64,000 bases of DNA from an uncultured Amylibacter sp. (lineage in GTDB: Bacteria; Pseudomonadota; Alphaproteobacteria; Rhodobacterales; Rhodobacteraceae). Each line of letters starts with the position of its first letter. Positions within the stretch are counted from its first letter, which is position 1. The notes beneath the pieces were generated by a model, which saw only the letters and a program-made list of their open reading frames with translations, was not told the DNA's origin and made no database searches. Location of the stretch: assembly GCA_905181935.1 (NCBI GenBank), contig CAJIZV010000001.1, forward strand, positions 545,560-609,559, read 5' to 3'. Both the position numbers and the translations under genes were made by a program. Of the stretch, positions 8,805-18,696 are shown piece by piece.

Positions 8805-10513
8805 CAGAATAGAAAATATCTTTGAGCCATTGGCAATTCAGTCGCTGGCTCACAAGTAAGTAATTCACCATCTGCTCGAACTTCATAGGTCTCTGGATTT
8901 ACTTCTATATAAGGCATTGCATTATTTAAAATTAGATCTGATTTACCTATATTTCGGGTATTTTGAACTGCAACAGTGTCTTTGGCTAAACCAAGCTTTT
9001 TACCTATGCTGTCTGCCTGTGCAGCTTCAGATACAAAGGTTACTGCTGAACGTTCAACGGATCGACCAAAGGCACCAAACATATGCCTTGAATATACAGG
9101 CTGTGGTGTTGGAATTGAAGCATTTGGGTCACCCATCTGCGCCGAAACAATTGTGCCAGATAACAAAATCATCTCTGGTTTAACCCCAAAAAATGCTGGG
9201 TCCCACATTACAAGATCAGCTCTCTTACCTTCAGAAACACTACCAATTTCATGACTAATACCATGAGCAATTGCAGGATTTATTGTATATTTTGAAATAT
9301 AACGGCGCACACGAAAATTATCGTTTTCACCAGTTTCTTCTGATAAGCGACCACGCTGCTTCTTCATTTTATCAGCGGTTTGCCAAGTGCGTATTAACAC
9401 CTCACCAACACGCCCCATAGCCTGACTATCTGACGCTATAATTGAGAATGCGCCCATGTCATGAAGAATATCTTCAGCGGCAATTGTTTCTCGCCTTATT
9501 CTACTTTCTGCGAAAGCTACATCTTCAGGAATTGATTTATCTAAATGATGACATACCATGAGCATGTCCAGATGTTCTTCCAAAGTGTTTACTGTATATG
9601 GTCTGGTCGGATTTGTTGACGATGGCAATACATGCTCTTCTCCACAAATTTTTATGATATCTGGCGCATGGCCACCGCCTGCACCTTCAGTATGGAACGC
9701 ATGTATAGTCCGCCCTTTCATAGCCTTTACAGTATTTTCAACAAACCCAGATTCATTGAGTGTATCGGTATGTATCATCACCTGAACATCCATATCATCC
9801 GCCACAGAAAGACAGCAATCAATCGCAGCTGGAGTAGTCCCCCAATCCTCGTGTAACTTCAATGCACATGCCCCTGCATTAACCATTTCGATTAATGCAG
9901 CAGGCTTACTTGCATTTCCCTTACCAGCAAAAGCAAGGTTCATTGGAAACGCATCTGCGGCTTGTAACATTCGCGCTAAGTGCCAAGGTCCAGGCGTACA
10001 AGTTGTTGCAAGCGTACCATGAGCAGGACCAGTCCCCCCACCAAGCATTGTTGTTAAACCAGAGTGCAGGGCATCTTCAATCTGTTGCGGGCAAATAAAG
10101 TGAATATGGCTATCAAATCCACCTGCAGTTAGTATGCGCCCTTCTCCAGCAATTGCTTCAGTGCCGGGGCCTACTATAATGTCAACGCCAGGTTGAGTAT
10201 CTGGATTTCCTGCCTTACCTATTTTAAAAATCCGTCCACCTCTTAAGCCAACATCAGCTTTATAAATGCCACTGTGGTCTATAATGAGCGCATTAGTTAT
10301 TACAGTATCCACAGCACCTTCAGCTCGAGTAGCTTGAGATTGCCCCATACCATCACGAATGACTTTACCACCACCAAACTTCACTTCCTCACCATAAATT
10401 GTTAAATCTTTTTCAACCTCAATAATAAGATCCGTATCAGCCAGGCGTAACTTGTCACCAACAGTTGGGCCAAACATTGATGCATATTCGGAACGCTTAA
10501 TTTCTACAGGCAT
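8804..10513 (-). CDS. ureC: Urease alpha subunit UreC
   Basis: Catalytic subunit hydrolysing urea to ammonia and carbamate. All residues known to build the dinickel site are present: His136 and His138 (SHIH), carbamylated Lys219 and His221 (LKLHED), His248, His274 and Asp362 (IASDSQ), and the active-site flap His is in [12 protein letters not shown]. The length of 569 residues is normal. ureB ends on the base before its start codon. The gene appears fully functional. Confidence 0.97.
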   Translation of the reverse strand: MPVEIKRSEYASMFGPTVGDKLRLADTDLIIEVEKDLTIYGEEVKFGGGKVIRDGMGQSQATRAEGAVDTVITNALIIDHSGIYKADVGLRGGRIFKIGKAGNPDTQPGVDIIVGPGTEAIAGEGRILTAGGFDSHIHFICPQQIEDALHSGLTTMLGGGTGPAHGTLATTCTPGPWHLARMLQAADAFPMNLAFAGKGNASKPAALIEMVNAGACALKLHEDWGTTPAAIDCCLSVADDMDVQVMIHTDTLNESGFVENTVKAMKGRTIHAFHTEGAGGGHAPDIIKICGEEHVLPSSTNPTRPYTVNTLEEHLDMLMVCHHLDKSIPEDVAFAESRIRRETIAAEDILHDMGAFSIIASDSQAMGRVGEVLIRTWQTADKMKKQRGRLSEETGENDNFRVRRYISKYTINPAIAHGISHEIGSVSEGKRADLVMWDPAFFGVKPEMILLSGTIVSAQMGDPNASIPTPQPVYSRHMFGAFGRSVERSAVTFVSEAAQADSIGKKLGLAKDTVAVQNTRNIGKSDLILNNAMPYIEVNPETYEVRADGELLTCEPATELPMAQRYFLF

Positions 10514-10819
10514 CTATAGATCTCCCATAATATGTTGATTAAATCCAAAAATACGGCGATCGCCTAAAATTGGAACCAGCTGCACCTCACGGCGTTGCCC
10601 AGGTTCAAAACGCACTGCAGTTCCAGCCGCAATATCCAAGCGCATGCCTCTCGCTTTATTACGGTCAAAATCAAGTGCCGAATTTGCTTCTCCAAAATGA
10701 TAATGGCTACCAACTTGCACAGGCCGATCACCCCTATTTGCAACCATCAAGATTTGTGATTGCAAGCCTTCATTAAGTATTAGTGTGCCTTCAGCCGGAA
10801 ATAATTCTCCTGGTATCAT
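10514..10819 (-). CDS. ureB: Urease beta subunit UreB
   Basis: Structural subunit of the urease trimer. The 101-residue sequence has family landmarks [26 protein letters not shown], and a C-terminal [14 protein letters not shown]. It lies between ureA (12 bases upstream) and ureC (directly abutting). Separate ureA and ureB genes are the usual bacterial arrangement, in contrast to the fused form in Helicobacter. Confidence 0.96.
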   Translation of the reverse strand: MIPGELFPAEGTLILNEGLQSQILMVANRGDRPVQVGSHYHFGEANSALDFDRNKARGMRLDIAAGTAVRFEPGQRREVQLVPILGDRRIFGFNQHIMGDL

Positions 10820-10831
10820 CTTAAATCTCCA

Positions 10832-11134
10832 TCAGCGAATTGGATTGTGAACAGTGACAAGCTTTGTGCCATCTGGAAAAGTAGCTTCAACCTGAACATC
10901 AGGAATCATTTCAGGCACGCCAATCATACATTGATCGCGTGAAATTACATGCCCCCCAGCCTGCATCATATCCGCCACAGATCGCCCATCACGGGCACCT
11001 TCCACAACAGCATCTGATATAAGTGCTATCGCTTCTGGATAATTAAGTTTAATTCCCCGAGCGAGACGCTTTCGAGCAACTTCCGCAGCCATTGCTATCA
11101 ATAATTTATCTTTTTCACGTGGTGTAAGTTTCAT
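10832..11134 (-). CDS. ureA: Urease gamma subunit UreA
   Basis: Smallest structural urease subunit, 100 residues. It starts [20 protein letters not shown] and contains [22 protein letters not shown] and [20 protein letters not shown], all diagnostic. It begins four bases after the ureD stop. Confidence 0.96.
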   Translation of the reverse strand: MKLTPREKDKLLIAMAAEVARKRLARGIKLNYPEAIALISDAVVEGARDGRSVADMMQAGGHVISRDQCMIGVPEMIPDVQVEATFPDGTKLVTVHNPIR

Positions 11135-11138
11135 TTTG

Positions 11139-11972
11139 TTAAAGCTTCCAGTTTTTAGGTAAAGTATCGTTTGTTAAAAGAGTTAAAATTGGAAGAAGAA
11201 TTTTTCGCAATTCGAAACTACTTGCTGCAAGAATTCGGATTCCTAATAAATTTTCAGAAATAAGACTTGCTCCTGCATTCTGAGGCAGAAGTTCTCTAAT
11301 TTTATCTATGAGGTTAGTTGAATCTTTATCAAAAAGAACAATATTTGCCAGCGCACGATTTTCATTACCAACGCAGGTTTTTCTTAAAACATCTGCAACA
11401 TCGCCATTCATTTTGATGCCATCAATATAAATAGGGCTATTATTACAAAAAATCTGAACTCTGTCTTTAAAAAAACAACACCTCAGCTCTTCACCTGACG
11501 CCTCCCGACCAAAGACTAAAGGTTCAAGAAAAAGAAATTTAGCTGTAGTAGCAATCTCAACATTTAACTGCCTTTGCATTCTACTACCATTAAACAGTAT
11601 AGTTTCTTGAGGTAGCCAATATAATTGAGCATTTTCTGCAATAATTAATTTGTTTTGCACAAGACCAAAATCACTATTAGACGCACAGTATACTCTCTCA
11701 GCAGCTTGGGTAGTGAGAGACAGCTTTGCTCCCTCTCCTACTTCAGCAAAAATAGAAAACTTATCACCACTAGTTATACCACCAGCAGTATTTACAATTA
11801 CAGCTTCAAAATTATTATTTAATGATTTGGGAAAAACAACTCTCATAGATCCTTCCTGCCGAAGATCTTTGAGAGTTGTCACACCCAGTTCATTAGACGC
11901 AACACAAACAGAAATGTCTCCATAAGCACGTTGAAGTTTTACAGGTGTAGATAATAAATTTTCAAAAGGCAC
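11139..11972 (-). CDS. ureD: Urease accessory protein UreD (UreH)
   Basis: Scaffold protein that binds apo-urease and recruits UreF/UreG for nickel insertion. Family marks are [14 protein letters not shown] near residue 60 and [13 protein letters not shown] near residue 90. The 277-residue length is normal. It is the first gene of the operon. About 690 bases of AT-rich sequence without a recognisable gene lie upstream, so the operon promoter should be there. Sequence conservation is weaker than in the structural subunits, as usual for UreD. Confidence 0.9.
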   Translation of the reverse strand: MPFENLLSTPVKLQRAYGDISVCVASNELGVTTLKDLRQEGSMRVVFPKSLNNNFEAVIVNTAGGITSGDKFSIFAEVGEGAKLSLTTQAAERVYCASNSDFGLVQNKLIIAENAQLYWLPQETILFNGSRMQRQLNVEIATTAKFLFLEPLVFGREASGEELRCCFFKDRVQIFCNNSPIYIDGIKMNGDVADVLRKTCVGNENRALANIVLFDKDSTNLIDKIRELLPQNAGASLISENLLGIRILAASSFELRKILLPILTLLTNDTLPKNWKL

Positions 11973-12660
11973 AGTTATTTATTTCCCCCAATAAAACTTA
12001 AGCAGAGGACCAGTTATCATCAAGACATGTATTAATTACATTAATCTACCAAAGAGGTTTAAGTATATATGCACAATATTCAGCCCATGCGCTTAATATA
12101 TAAGCAGATTAAAAAGTAAACTTATAGCCTAGTGCTCTTATTTTAAAAAATGATGAATGAAGAGATACTTGGATACTATAAAAAAGCAACTGGCGGAAGA
12201 AACACTGTCAAAACAAGAGATATAACTATAAAAAAATGATTAACTTTATCGCGCGCATTATTTTCATAACTTTAACACTTTTAACAAACTATTCCGTTTA
12301 ACCGTAAAGTATCCGGCAACATTGAAATTATAATATCTACTTATTTTAATAATTTTGGCAATCAATGGTCTTCAAAAGAACCTTTGCATTAACCAAATAA
12401 AAATAAACGGTATGCTATTTATAATATTAGACAGCTTTAACAGTTTATAAAATTATATTATCAAAAAATGTAACTTTGAAAAAATTTTGATAATGAACCA
12501 AATTGAAAAAATACCTGAAGGTTTTATGATAGAAGTAAATAAAAATAATTTTACTGATCCTTAAATGTAAGCCTATTTGGATAATATTTTAGTAAGTGCA
12601 GGTCAAAAAACTTTAATGTATGAAGTTTTAAATTTTATAGTTGAAACGGTGAATCGAAAC
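11973..12660. other. Long AT-rich intergenic region between ureD and the sulfite-oxidase-like gene
   Basis: No complete gene is seen. It should hold the promoter of the minus-strand urease operon and that of the downstream plus-strand gene. A short reading frame at 12493-12564 (MNQIEKIPEGFMIEVNK, continuing to a stop) is followed by an open, coding-like stretch at 12571-12650 (YLDNILVSAGQKTLMYEVLN) that is in frame with, but unlike in composition to, the next gene. This may be a decayed coding remnant. Confidence 0.5.
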
Positions 12661-13755
12661 ATGAACAATCCTTTTACAAACTCGCCAACGAAACCCGATA
12701 CCCAGGATGGTCGTTATGACGACGCCGAACGTGGGTTGGCCAATCGCAACTCAGGCACATTATTGGAAACCCTAGCACTAGATATTACACCTTCTGGGGC
12801 GCATTATCTGCTGACCCATTTTGACACTCCGATCTTGAATACAGAAAGTCATCGATTGCGGTTCGAAGGTGCTTTTGCCAACCCGTTTGAAATGGATATG
12901 AATCAAATTCGTAGTTTACCCCAGATCATGATGCCTGTGACGCTTGAATGCGCAGGCAACGGGCGTGCGGGCCTTTCTCCACGCAAATATTCAATGCCTT
13001 GGGGGGTTGAAGCAGTGGGTACATCAGAATGGATTGGAACACCACTTGCCCCACTGATTGCTCAGGCAAGCCCGAAAGCTGATGTTGTTGATATCGCTTT
13101 TACTGGGGCTGATTACGGATATGACAATGGAGTCGGACATTACTTTGGACGTAGTTTAACTCTTGATCAACTTAGCGCGCTTGATGTTCTTTTAGTACAC
13201 GGAATGAACGGCCAGCCACTCTTACCCCAACATGGTGCCCCACTTCGGATTATAGTGCCAGGATGGTATGGGATGGCATCAGTCAAATGGTTAGATAAAA
13301 TTGTCGCACTGACCCAACCTTATGATGGTTATCAACAGATCCACACGTATCTCTTCAAGAAGAGCGCTGAAGACGAAGGTCTTCCTGTCACCCATATAAG
13401 AGTGAAGTCATTAATGGTGCCGCCTGGTGTACCCGATTGGCTCAGCCGAGAGCGCTGTGTAAAAGCTGGAGACGTACACATTCAGGGACGGGCGTGGTCT
13501 GGATTGGGCCGTACAATTACCAAAGTAGAATTTGCCGCAAATGGAGCCTGGCAAGAGGCTAAACTGAAAGAGCGCAGAGGCAAATTTGCCTGGACTGGAT
13601 GGGAGCATACTTGGAGTGCAGAACCTGGCAAACACGTTTTGCAGTGCCGGGCAACAGACGAAACAGGTGCAGTTCAGCCAATCAGCCCACCTTGGGACTT
13701 CTCCGGCTTTGGCAACAATGCTGTCCAGTCGGTTTGCGTCTTCGTGAAGGCCTAA
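12661..13755 (+). CDS. Sulfite oxidase-like molybdopterin-dependent oxidoreductase
   Basis: Molybdenum-cofactor enzyme of the sulfite oxidase family. The Moco domain (residues about 40-240) contains the molybdenum-ligating Cys near residue 97 in PVTLECAGNGRAGLSP, plus MNGQPLLPQHGAPLRIIVPG and YGMASVKWLDKI. A C-terminal Mo-co dimerisation domain follows (VHIQGRAWSGLGRTI onward). No signal peptide or heme domain is present, so the electron acceptor is unknown and a cytoplasmic location is likely. The start at 12661 is preferred over an in-frame extension to 12577, because the extension is AT-rich and unlike the protein. The gene is visibly richer in G+C than both flanks, suggesting separate origin. 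Whether sulfite is the substrate cannot be told from sequence. Confidence 0.85.
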   Translation: MNNPFTNSPTKPDTQDGRYDDAERGLANRNSGTLLETLALDITPSGAHYLLTHFDTPILNTESHRLRFEGAFANPFEMDMNQIRSLPQIMMPVTLECAGNGRAGLSPRKYSMPWGVEAVGTSEWIGTPLAPLIAQASPKADVVDIAFTGADYGYDNGVGHYFGRSLTLDQLSALDVLLVHGMNGQPLLPQHGAPLRIIVPGWYGMASVKWLDKIVALTQPYDGYQQIHTYLFKKSAEDEGLPVTHIRVKSLMVPPGVPDWLSRERCVKAGDVHIQGRAWSGLGRTITKVEFAANGAWQEAKLKERRGKFAWTGWEHTWSAEPGKHVLQCRATDETGAVQPISPPWDFSGFGNNAVQSVCVFVKA

Positions 13756-13829
13756 GTCAAAGTAATAAATTGTGGAGCTTATGGTTATGGGTAGTGATTA
13801 GGACAAACGCACCAAGCATAACCTCATTA

Positions 13830-15374
13830 TTAATTAATTCTCTTCATCCAATAGTCACTCGCTTCATCTTGAACTTCCTTTAAACGGTTAGACCACATAC
13901 TCGCTTCAATTTCTGGTAATTTATTTTTGAGTGCCTCTACTTTTTCAATTACATAATTAGCTCTGACATCACCATTAGATTGAGCAATAAGTGCCCAGAA
14001 ATACGCACTCTCGTATGATTTGGTACTACTGTTACCTGTTAAGTAACCTCGAGCTAATAAATAGAATTGTGGTTTGGCCTTATTTTTTGTCTCTTCAAAA
14101 TTAATTGTTTTTTGTTGTAGCTGAATTATTTCTGAAAGACTAAGTTGCTTTTCTATAGCATTCAAATAAGTTGGAGCACTTTTATTTCCTTGTGATCCCA
14201 TTTTTTGAGCTACTACATACGCATCACTGAAACGGTCTTCAGATAAATATAATTCAATCAATTTTTCATTGGCCTTTTCGTGACCATCTGAAGCTAAATA
14301 CTCAAATATTTTCCTTGATAAGTTTGAGTTTTTAATTACGCCAATTCCACTATTAAAAGAAATTCCCAATTCAAATAATTTTTTTGTTTCAAATCTAGAA
14401 AAATTACCATTTAATATTTCAGCTAAATCAGATTTAGAAACTTGTTTTAATTGTTTGACTTTATTTACAGAGATAACAGGATTCAACTTTATATATGTTG
14501 AGATTGGGTTCTGGAAAATTTCATAGTCCAGATGTATTCCATCTGCAGATGTAATTTGAGTAGAAATTGTTATAGACTTAGGCTCCTCTATAAAATCATC
14601 AACAGCCTGAGCTACTTGCTCAGATATTGTGTTTAACAAATCTGGAGTCAAAATATTTTTTAATTCTTGGACAAGAAATAAAGATACACTGGTTCCAGCA
14701 ATCCCACTTTGAACAAATTGCTTGGGTAATTGTTTAGATATATTTTCCCAAAGACCATTGTTCTCAAATCTTACATGCAAGGCCTGCAATTTAGCGACGA
14801 ATGTAAGATCTGAATTGTTTGCAACAGAAAAATAGCTTAAATTAGCACCCATTGTGAAACTTACTGAATCTTGCAACTCACCATATAAAGCAAATGTAGT
14901 GGCCGCTGATTTATATTCATGCCCAACATCAATTTTTAAAAATGGAATATTTATGTTTGAAATTCCTGATAAAGAAAGCATTGCTCGTGTTTCAAGTGGA
15001 AAACAAAATTGATTTATTTTAAGATCAGAAACTCCAATTGAAAATTGTTCAGAAGACAAATTTTCATTACGGGTACCTGATACATTTAATGCTCCCACGT
15101 CAATTTCGCACCCGTCTAATACCTCAAGTGAAAAAGGTATAATCTTTAGCCCAGATATAAAAAATGTTTCTAAATTTGGATCATACCTAACATCTTCATA
15201 ACTGATTTCAGCAAATGACCTGGCTGTAGAAATACCAATCTCAAATAATCGATTAGATATTTTATTTATTAGTTTTATTGGATCTATAGATAAGCCTTCA
15301 GCAGACGCGCTAGAGAAAATACTAAAAATCAACAACACTGATATTATTTTTGGAAACCTATGAATTGTTTTCAT
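13830..15374 (-). CDS. Secreted protein of unknown function with C-terminal Sel1/TPR-like repeats
   Basis: A 514-residue protein with a clear signal peptide (KIISVLLIFSIFSSASA near the N-terminus), so periplasmic or exported. Residues about 30-330 are beta-rich with no domain I recognise. Residues about 340-500 are helical, with alternating Leu/Ala/Tyr patterns of Sel1-like or TPR repeats (for example KKLFELGISFNSGIGV and YFWALIAQSNGDVRANY). Codon use is AT-rich like the backbone. The nearest upstream gene on the same strand is the small membrane protein starting at 15797. I do not recognise the family. Confidence 0.7.
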   Translation of the reverse strand: MKTIHRFPKIISVLLIFSIFSSASAEGLSIDPIKLINKISNRLFEIGISTARSFAEISYEDVRYDPNLETFFISGLKIIPFSLEVLDGCEIDVGALNVSGTRNENLSSEQFSIGVSDLKINQFCFPLETRAMLSLSGISNINIPFLKIDVGHEYKSAATTFALYGELQDSVSFTMGANLSYFSVANNSDLTFVAKLQALHVRFENNGLWENISKQLPKQFVQSGIAGTSVSLFLVQELKNILTPDLLNTISEQVAQAVDDFIEEPKSITISTQITSADGIHLDYEIFQNPISTYIKLNPVISVNKVKQLKQVSKSDLAEILNGNFSRFETKKLFELGISFNSGIGVIKNSNLSRKIFEYLASDGHEKANEKLIELYLSEDRFSDAYVVAQKMGSQGNKSAPTYLNAIEKQLSLSEIIQLQQKTINFEETKNKAKPQFYLLARGYLTGNSSTKSYESAYFWALIAQSNGDVRANYVIEKVEALKNKLPEIEASMWSNRLKEVQDEASDYWMKRIN

Positions 15375-15494
15375 ACCTTACCTTTCACGTAGATTAGCCC
15401 CCTCCTTTATCTTTTGAGATGTCAGAAGGTTTTATTAGACCTCCACGATTGTCTCTCAAATAATCAGCAATAGCATATACATTTCCATGCTAAT

Positions 15495-15797
15495 TTACTC
15501 GTGTTCCCCACCCTTACCACGAAGACCTCCCGTAAACACTTGTGGTTTACGTTTTGCTGTCTCAAATGTAGCTACTGTTATAGCTATGGCTGCTAACAAT
15601 AAAAAGTGACCGATGAGACTTATCAAGCCTATATACCAACTCCCAACTACTATACCAAATACAATACACCACATCCATGCGAGTATTTGCATGATCATAT
15701 GTCGTGTTGCTGTGTTGGGTATGTTCCTCAATGGATTGCGTGTGTCATCCATTACTACATTCCAGCTGTTTAATATGAAGTCTTTCATTCGGTTCAT
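15495..15797 (-). CDS. Small membrane protein of unknown function
   Basis: A 100-residue protein with an amphipathic N-terminus (MNRMKDFILNSWNVVMDDTR) and two predicted membrane spans (ILAWMWCIVFGIVVGSWYIG and a following Leu/Ala/Ile-rich segment), then a charged Gly-rich tail (GGLRGKGGEHE). It is divergent from the pentapeptide-repeat gene. The sequence upstream of its start is duplicated upstream of the nuclease-like gene at 17023, so both genes share a promoter-region type. Function unknown. Confidence 0.6.
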   Translation of the reverse strand: MNRMKDFILNSWNVVMDDTRNPLRNIPNTATRHMIMQILAWMWCIVFGIVVGSWYIGLISLIGHFLLLAAIAITVATFETAKRKPQVFTGGLRGKGGEHE

Positions 15798-15879
15798 AGC
15801 AGTGTCCTATCGACTCAATCTAAATTGGCTAAAAAATTGTCATTAGCTTCTTGTTTTATTTTGAAGAGGAGGTTTAACT

Positions 15880-15912
15880 ATGTCAACAATACTAATCGGG
15901 AAATATAAATAG
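15880..15912 (+). CDS. Ten-codon leader ORF upstream of pentapeptide gene (copy 1)
   Basis: An ATG preceded by GAGGAGG at good spacing opens MSTILIGKYK and a TAG stop. It precedes the pentapeptide gene by 56 bases. The same position in the duplicated copy at 17105 keeps an ORF of identical length (MSTIPIRNYE), although the gene downstream of that copy is destroyed. Conservation of length, start and ribosome site suggests a translated leader or a relict of a common ancestor. Confidence 0.35.
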   Translation: MSTILIGKYK

Positions 15913-15968
15913 TTTGCAACTATTCTTGCAAGAGGTGTGGATTGTACAAATAAGGGGAACTATTCTAA

Positions 15969-16514
15969 ATGAAACTAACACTGACAGCCCTGACCATTGT
16001 AGCAAATATGTTTGCTAGTAGCGCATCTGCTGTTGATCCTGATGATTTAAAAAAGCTGAAGGAAACAAATGAATGTGTGAAATGTGATCTGATCGGTGCT
16101 AATCTAGAAGATATTAATCTTGAGGGTGCTAATTTGGAGGGTGCTAATTTGGTTATTGCTAATCTGAATGGTGCTAATCTGAAGGACGCTAATCTGAGAA
16201 ATGCTAAACTTGGTGATGCTTATCTGATTGGTGCTATTCTGATTAGTGCTGATCTGAGGAGTGCCAGACTGTATGGCTCTAACCTGAGTGCAACTAATCT
16301 AACTGATGCTAATCTGAGTCATGCTTATCTGAATGGTACTTATCTGAATGATGCTAATCTGAGGGGTGCTGATCTGTTTATGACTAATCTAAGTGGTGCT
16401 AATCTGACTGATGCTAGTCTGCGTGATACTAATCTGGAGACTGCCAAAATGAAGGGTGCTATTTTCTGCAATACGACTATGCCAGATGGTTCAGTGATCT
16501 ACAATGATTGTTGA
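15969..16514 (+). CDS. Exported pentapeptide-repeat protein
   Basis: A 181-residue protein with a signal peptide (MKLTLTALTIVANMFASSASA) followed by about 25 tandem A(D/N)LXX-type pentapeptides from residue 43 to near the C-terminus, which predict a right-handed quadrilateral beta helix. At DNA level this is a run of 15-base units of the form GCTAATCTGAATGGT. A short Cys-containing end follows (AIFCNTTMPDGSVIYNDC), and an additional Cys pair (NECVKCDL) precedes the repeats, so a disulfide cap is possible. The role is unknown; cytoplasmic pentapeptide proteins can mimic DNA, but this one appears exported. The start follows a GGGGAA site. Confidence 0.8.
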   Translation: MKLTLTALTIVANMFASSASAVDPDDLKKLKETNECVKCDLIGANLEDINLEGANLEGANLVIANLNGANLKDANLRNAKLGDAYLIGAILISADLRSARLYGSNLSATNLTDANLSHAYLNGTYLNDANLRGADLFMTNLSGANLTDASLRDTNLETAKMKGAIFCNTTMPDGSVIYNDC

Positions 16515-16570
16515 ACGAACTAACAATCAAAAGCTACCACACTAATGGTGGCCAGAATGGTAAACCTATT

Positions 16571-17023
16571 TTAATACCGATCCCAAACGTCATACCTTGC
16601 CCAAACTTTACATGAAGAATTTTCCATCATGTATTTGCCAAAGTCAGTACCATTGATGCTGCAGTATCCAACAAGTCTATCATATGTCTTTGCTCCAGTA
16701 AGCTCACACATAGCCTGAGAACCAGTAAACTGTTTAGCTATCTTTGTTGCATAGTCACCATTATTAGTGCCAATCTCGGGGCAGTCTAATGCTGATAGGC
16801 GGACTGCTATTCCATTAACTTCAATGGTGTCACCATCACGCACATGAGTTACTTTACCTATAAGTGTTCTTATATTTTTAGGAGCTGCTATTTGTGCTTT
16901 GTGGCAGTGATATGGTTGAGAGCCTGCATGACAACCCTGTTTGTTTAGGCCGCCACTGTTAGCATGTGCAATAACTGCAAAGCCCAATAAAAGTATAATA
17001 AATATGAAACTCATAAACCTCAT
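16571..17023 (-). CDS. Exported thermonuclease-like (SNase-fold) protein with YHCH motif
   Basis: A 150-residue protein with a signal peptide (MRFMSFIFIILLLGFAVIAHA), a short Cys/His segment (GGLNKQGCHAGSQPYHCH) resembling the YHYH/excalibur-like motif, and a staphylococcal nuclease-like fold (VTHVRDGDTIEVNGIAVRLS, then DCPE). The acidic and basic residues after DGDTI are partly recognisable, but the domain is short, so activity is uncertain. It is probably periplasmic. Its upstream region is a diverged copy of that of the 15797 gene. Confidence 0.7.
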   Translation of the reverse strand: MRFMSFIFIILLLGFAVIAHANSGGLNKQGCHAGSQPYHCHKAQIAAPKNIRTLIGKVTHVRDGDTIEVNGIAVRLSALDCPEIGTNNGDYATKIAKQFTGSQAMCELTGAKTYDRLVGYCSINGTDFGKYMMENSSCKVWARYDVWDRY

Positions 17024-17104
17024 AGTAATGTCCTGTCGTATAAATCTAATTTAGCCACAAATCATCTTCAACATTTCACTTTATTTTGAAGAGGCGGTTT
17101 AAAT

Positions 17105-17137
17105 ATGTCAACAATACCAATCCGCAATTATGAATAG
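17105..17137 (+). CDS. Ten-codon leader ORF (copy 2)
   Basis: Same length and position as the ORF at 15880: ATG preceded by GAGGCGG, encoding MSTIPIRNYE then TAG. It sits upstream of the decayed pentapeptide gene. See copy 1. Confidence 0.3.
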   Translation: MSTIPIRNYE

Positions 17138-17193
17138 GGTGCAACTATTTCTACAAGAAACATGGCGCATAAAAATAAGTGACACTATTCTAA

Positions 17194-17361
17194 ATAAAAT
17201 TAATACTCACAGTCCTGTCCATAGCGGAAAATATATTTTCCAGTAGTGTATTTGCTTTTATCTTGATGATTTGAAGAAACTAAATGAAACAGATAAATGT
17301 ATGAAGTAGGATTTGATTGATACTGATTTGAAGGGTGCTGATCTGACTAATGTAGTTTAAG
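17194..17361 (+). pseudogene. Decayed pentapeptide-repeat gene
   Basis: Aligns with the first 50 or so codons of the gene at 15969. The start codon has become ATA, frame disruptions occur, and only one or two ALXX-type repeats remain (LKGADLTN-like) before the sequence runs into a stop and loses similarity. A remnant of the tandem duplication described above. Confidence 0.65.
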
Positions 17362-17790
17362 ATGTACGCCTGGCTAGAACACTTAAACTAGTTTTCACTT
17401 ACGAGAGTTCCTTTCACAATGGCCACGAATGACATTGGTAAAAAGCAACATTAGGCGGCGCCTCTACAAAGATGACAAAATAATCAAGTTTTCCTAATCT
17501 GATCTATTGGATGAGATGGAAAGCCATTGTCATTAAAGGCATCAGATTGTTTCACTTTGGTCATATGGTTTCGTGCGATCAAACAAACAGCCCGTCAAGT
17601 TGACGATAGCTGTCAGTTTTATCTAAAAGTGCTATCCGAAAAATTACAAAATCGCCCTATACGCTTCAAACTAGTTTAATTTGACAAGTCCCAGCCCAAC
17701 TACTCCGACATTTATAGGTCGCAAACAACGGGTAAAACACGCCATCTTATTGATAATCATCCAAAGAATGCATCTATCAAGGCTAAGTTC
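17362..17790. other. Intergenic region with possible coding remnant
   Basis: No intact gene. A plus-strand stretch at about 17512-17680 reads without stops as coding-like protein (LSLKASDCFTLVIWFRAIKQ, then QVDDSCQFYLKVLSEKL) but lacks a start, so it may be the tail of a lost gene. The rest shows nothing I can name. It should include the promoter for the EamA gene. Confidence 0.4.
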
Positions 17791-18696
17791 ATGTCCTATC
17801 TATCCTCTGGCTCCAGCCAAGAAGTCAGCCATCGTCAAGGCGTGGCTTTTGTTCTTGCTGCAGGTGCACTCTGGTCAACAGTTGGCCTAGGAATTAGGCT
17901 CATCGAAGATGCAAGCGTCTGGCAAATCCTACTTTATCGATCAATAGCGCTAAGTGTATTTCTTTATGCTGTAATTAACCTGAGAAGCAGTGAAACCCCG
18001 TTTAGTCAACTGCGCCGTTCTGGCAGTCCAGCCATCGTCGCTGGATTGGCATTGGTCGCTGCATATTCGGGGGGAATCTATTCAATCCAAGTAATTCCTG
18101 TCGCCAATGCGCTGTTACTCTTTGCGGCCGCTCCATTCATTACGGCAGTTCTGGGAAAAATCTTCTTACATGAACAAGTTAGGTCAGCCACATGGATTGC
18201 AATTATTGTGGCTGTCACTGCCATCGCAATTATGGTTTCAGGACAAACATCATACGGCGCTGTGGGGGGATCTCTAGCCGCACTTGGATCTGCATTTGGA
18301 TTTTCTATTTTCACAATTGCACTTAGGTGGGGGAAATCTGACGAAATGCTGCCTGCTGTGTTTCTTTCAGGCTTATTTGCAATCATCATCACATTAACCA
18401 TCTGCTTGGCCTTAGGGCTTCCCCTCATTTTATCCTCAAGAGACGGTAGCATTTCCATGGCCATGGGGATCTTTCAGGTTGGTGCAGGGCTTGTTTTATA
18501 CACACTTGGATCGCGTAAGCTGCCAGCGGCTGAACTAACTTTACTATCTCTCGCAGAGGTACTACTTGGTCCGTTCTGGGTCTGGTTATTTTTGGGCGAA
18601 GACGCCTCTATTCGCACGCTAATCGGGGGTATATTACTTTTGGCGGCTATCGCTGGCAATGCCTTTTCTAGTCCACGGCGCTTGCCCCGATACTAG
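17791..18696 (+). CDS. EamA-family (DMT) transporter
   Basis: A 301-residue inner-membrane protein of the drug/metabolite transporter superfamily with about ten hydrophobic spans arranged as two EamA repeats. Family features are the N-terminal GALWSTVGLGIRLI, the mid-protein ALLLFAAAPFITAVLGKIFL, and the final EVLLGPFWVWLFLGEDAS. The substrate cannot be inferred; members export amino acids, nucleosides or other metabolites. The first 15 residues are hydrophilic and a later start is possible. G+C content is higher than the surrounding backbone. Confidence 0.85.
   Translation: MSYLSSGSSQEVSHRQGVAFVLAAGALWSTVGLGIRLIEDASVWQILLYRSIALSVFLYAVINLRSSETPFSQLRRSGSPAIVAGLALVAAYSGGIYSIQVIPVANALLLFAAAPFITAVLGKIFLHEQVRSATWIAIIVAVTAIAIMVSGQTSYGAVGGSLAALGSAFGFSIFTIALRWGKSDEMLPAVFLSGLFAIIITLTICLALGLPLILSSRDGSISMAMGIFQVGAGLVLYTLGSRKLPAAELTLLSLAEVLLGPFWVWLFLGEDASIRTLIGGILLLAAIAGNAFSSPRRLPRY

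Larger units (their letters stand above)
15798..17361. repeat. Tandem duplication: divergent promoter plus pentapeptide gene, second copy decayed
   Basis: The segment from about 15798 to 16110 aligns base by base with about 17024 to 17340. Shared landmarks are GTCCT(A/G)TCG, a TTTATTTTGAAGAGG block, ATGTCAACAATAC, CACTATTCTAAAT-like and TTGATGATTTGAA-like stretches. In the second copy the start codon of the pentapeptide gene is ATA and stops interrupt the frame. The span given runs from the start of copy 1 to the end of copy 2. Confidence 0.75.

Noticed and set aside
8917..10098. Several plus-strand open frames opposite ureC
   Set aside because: They are shadows of the highly conserved urease alpha gene, with no ribosome sites or familiar protein features.
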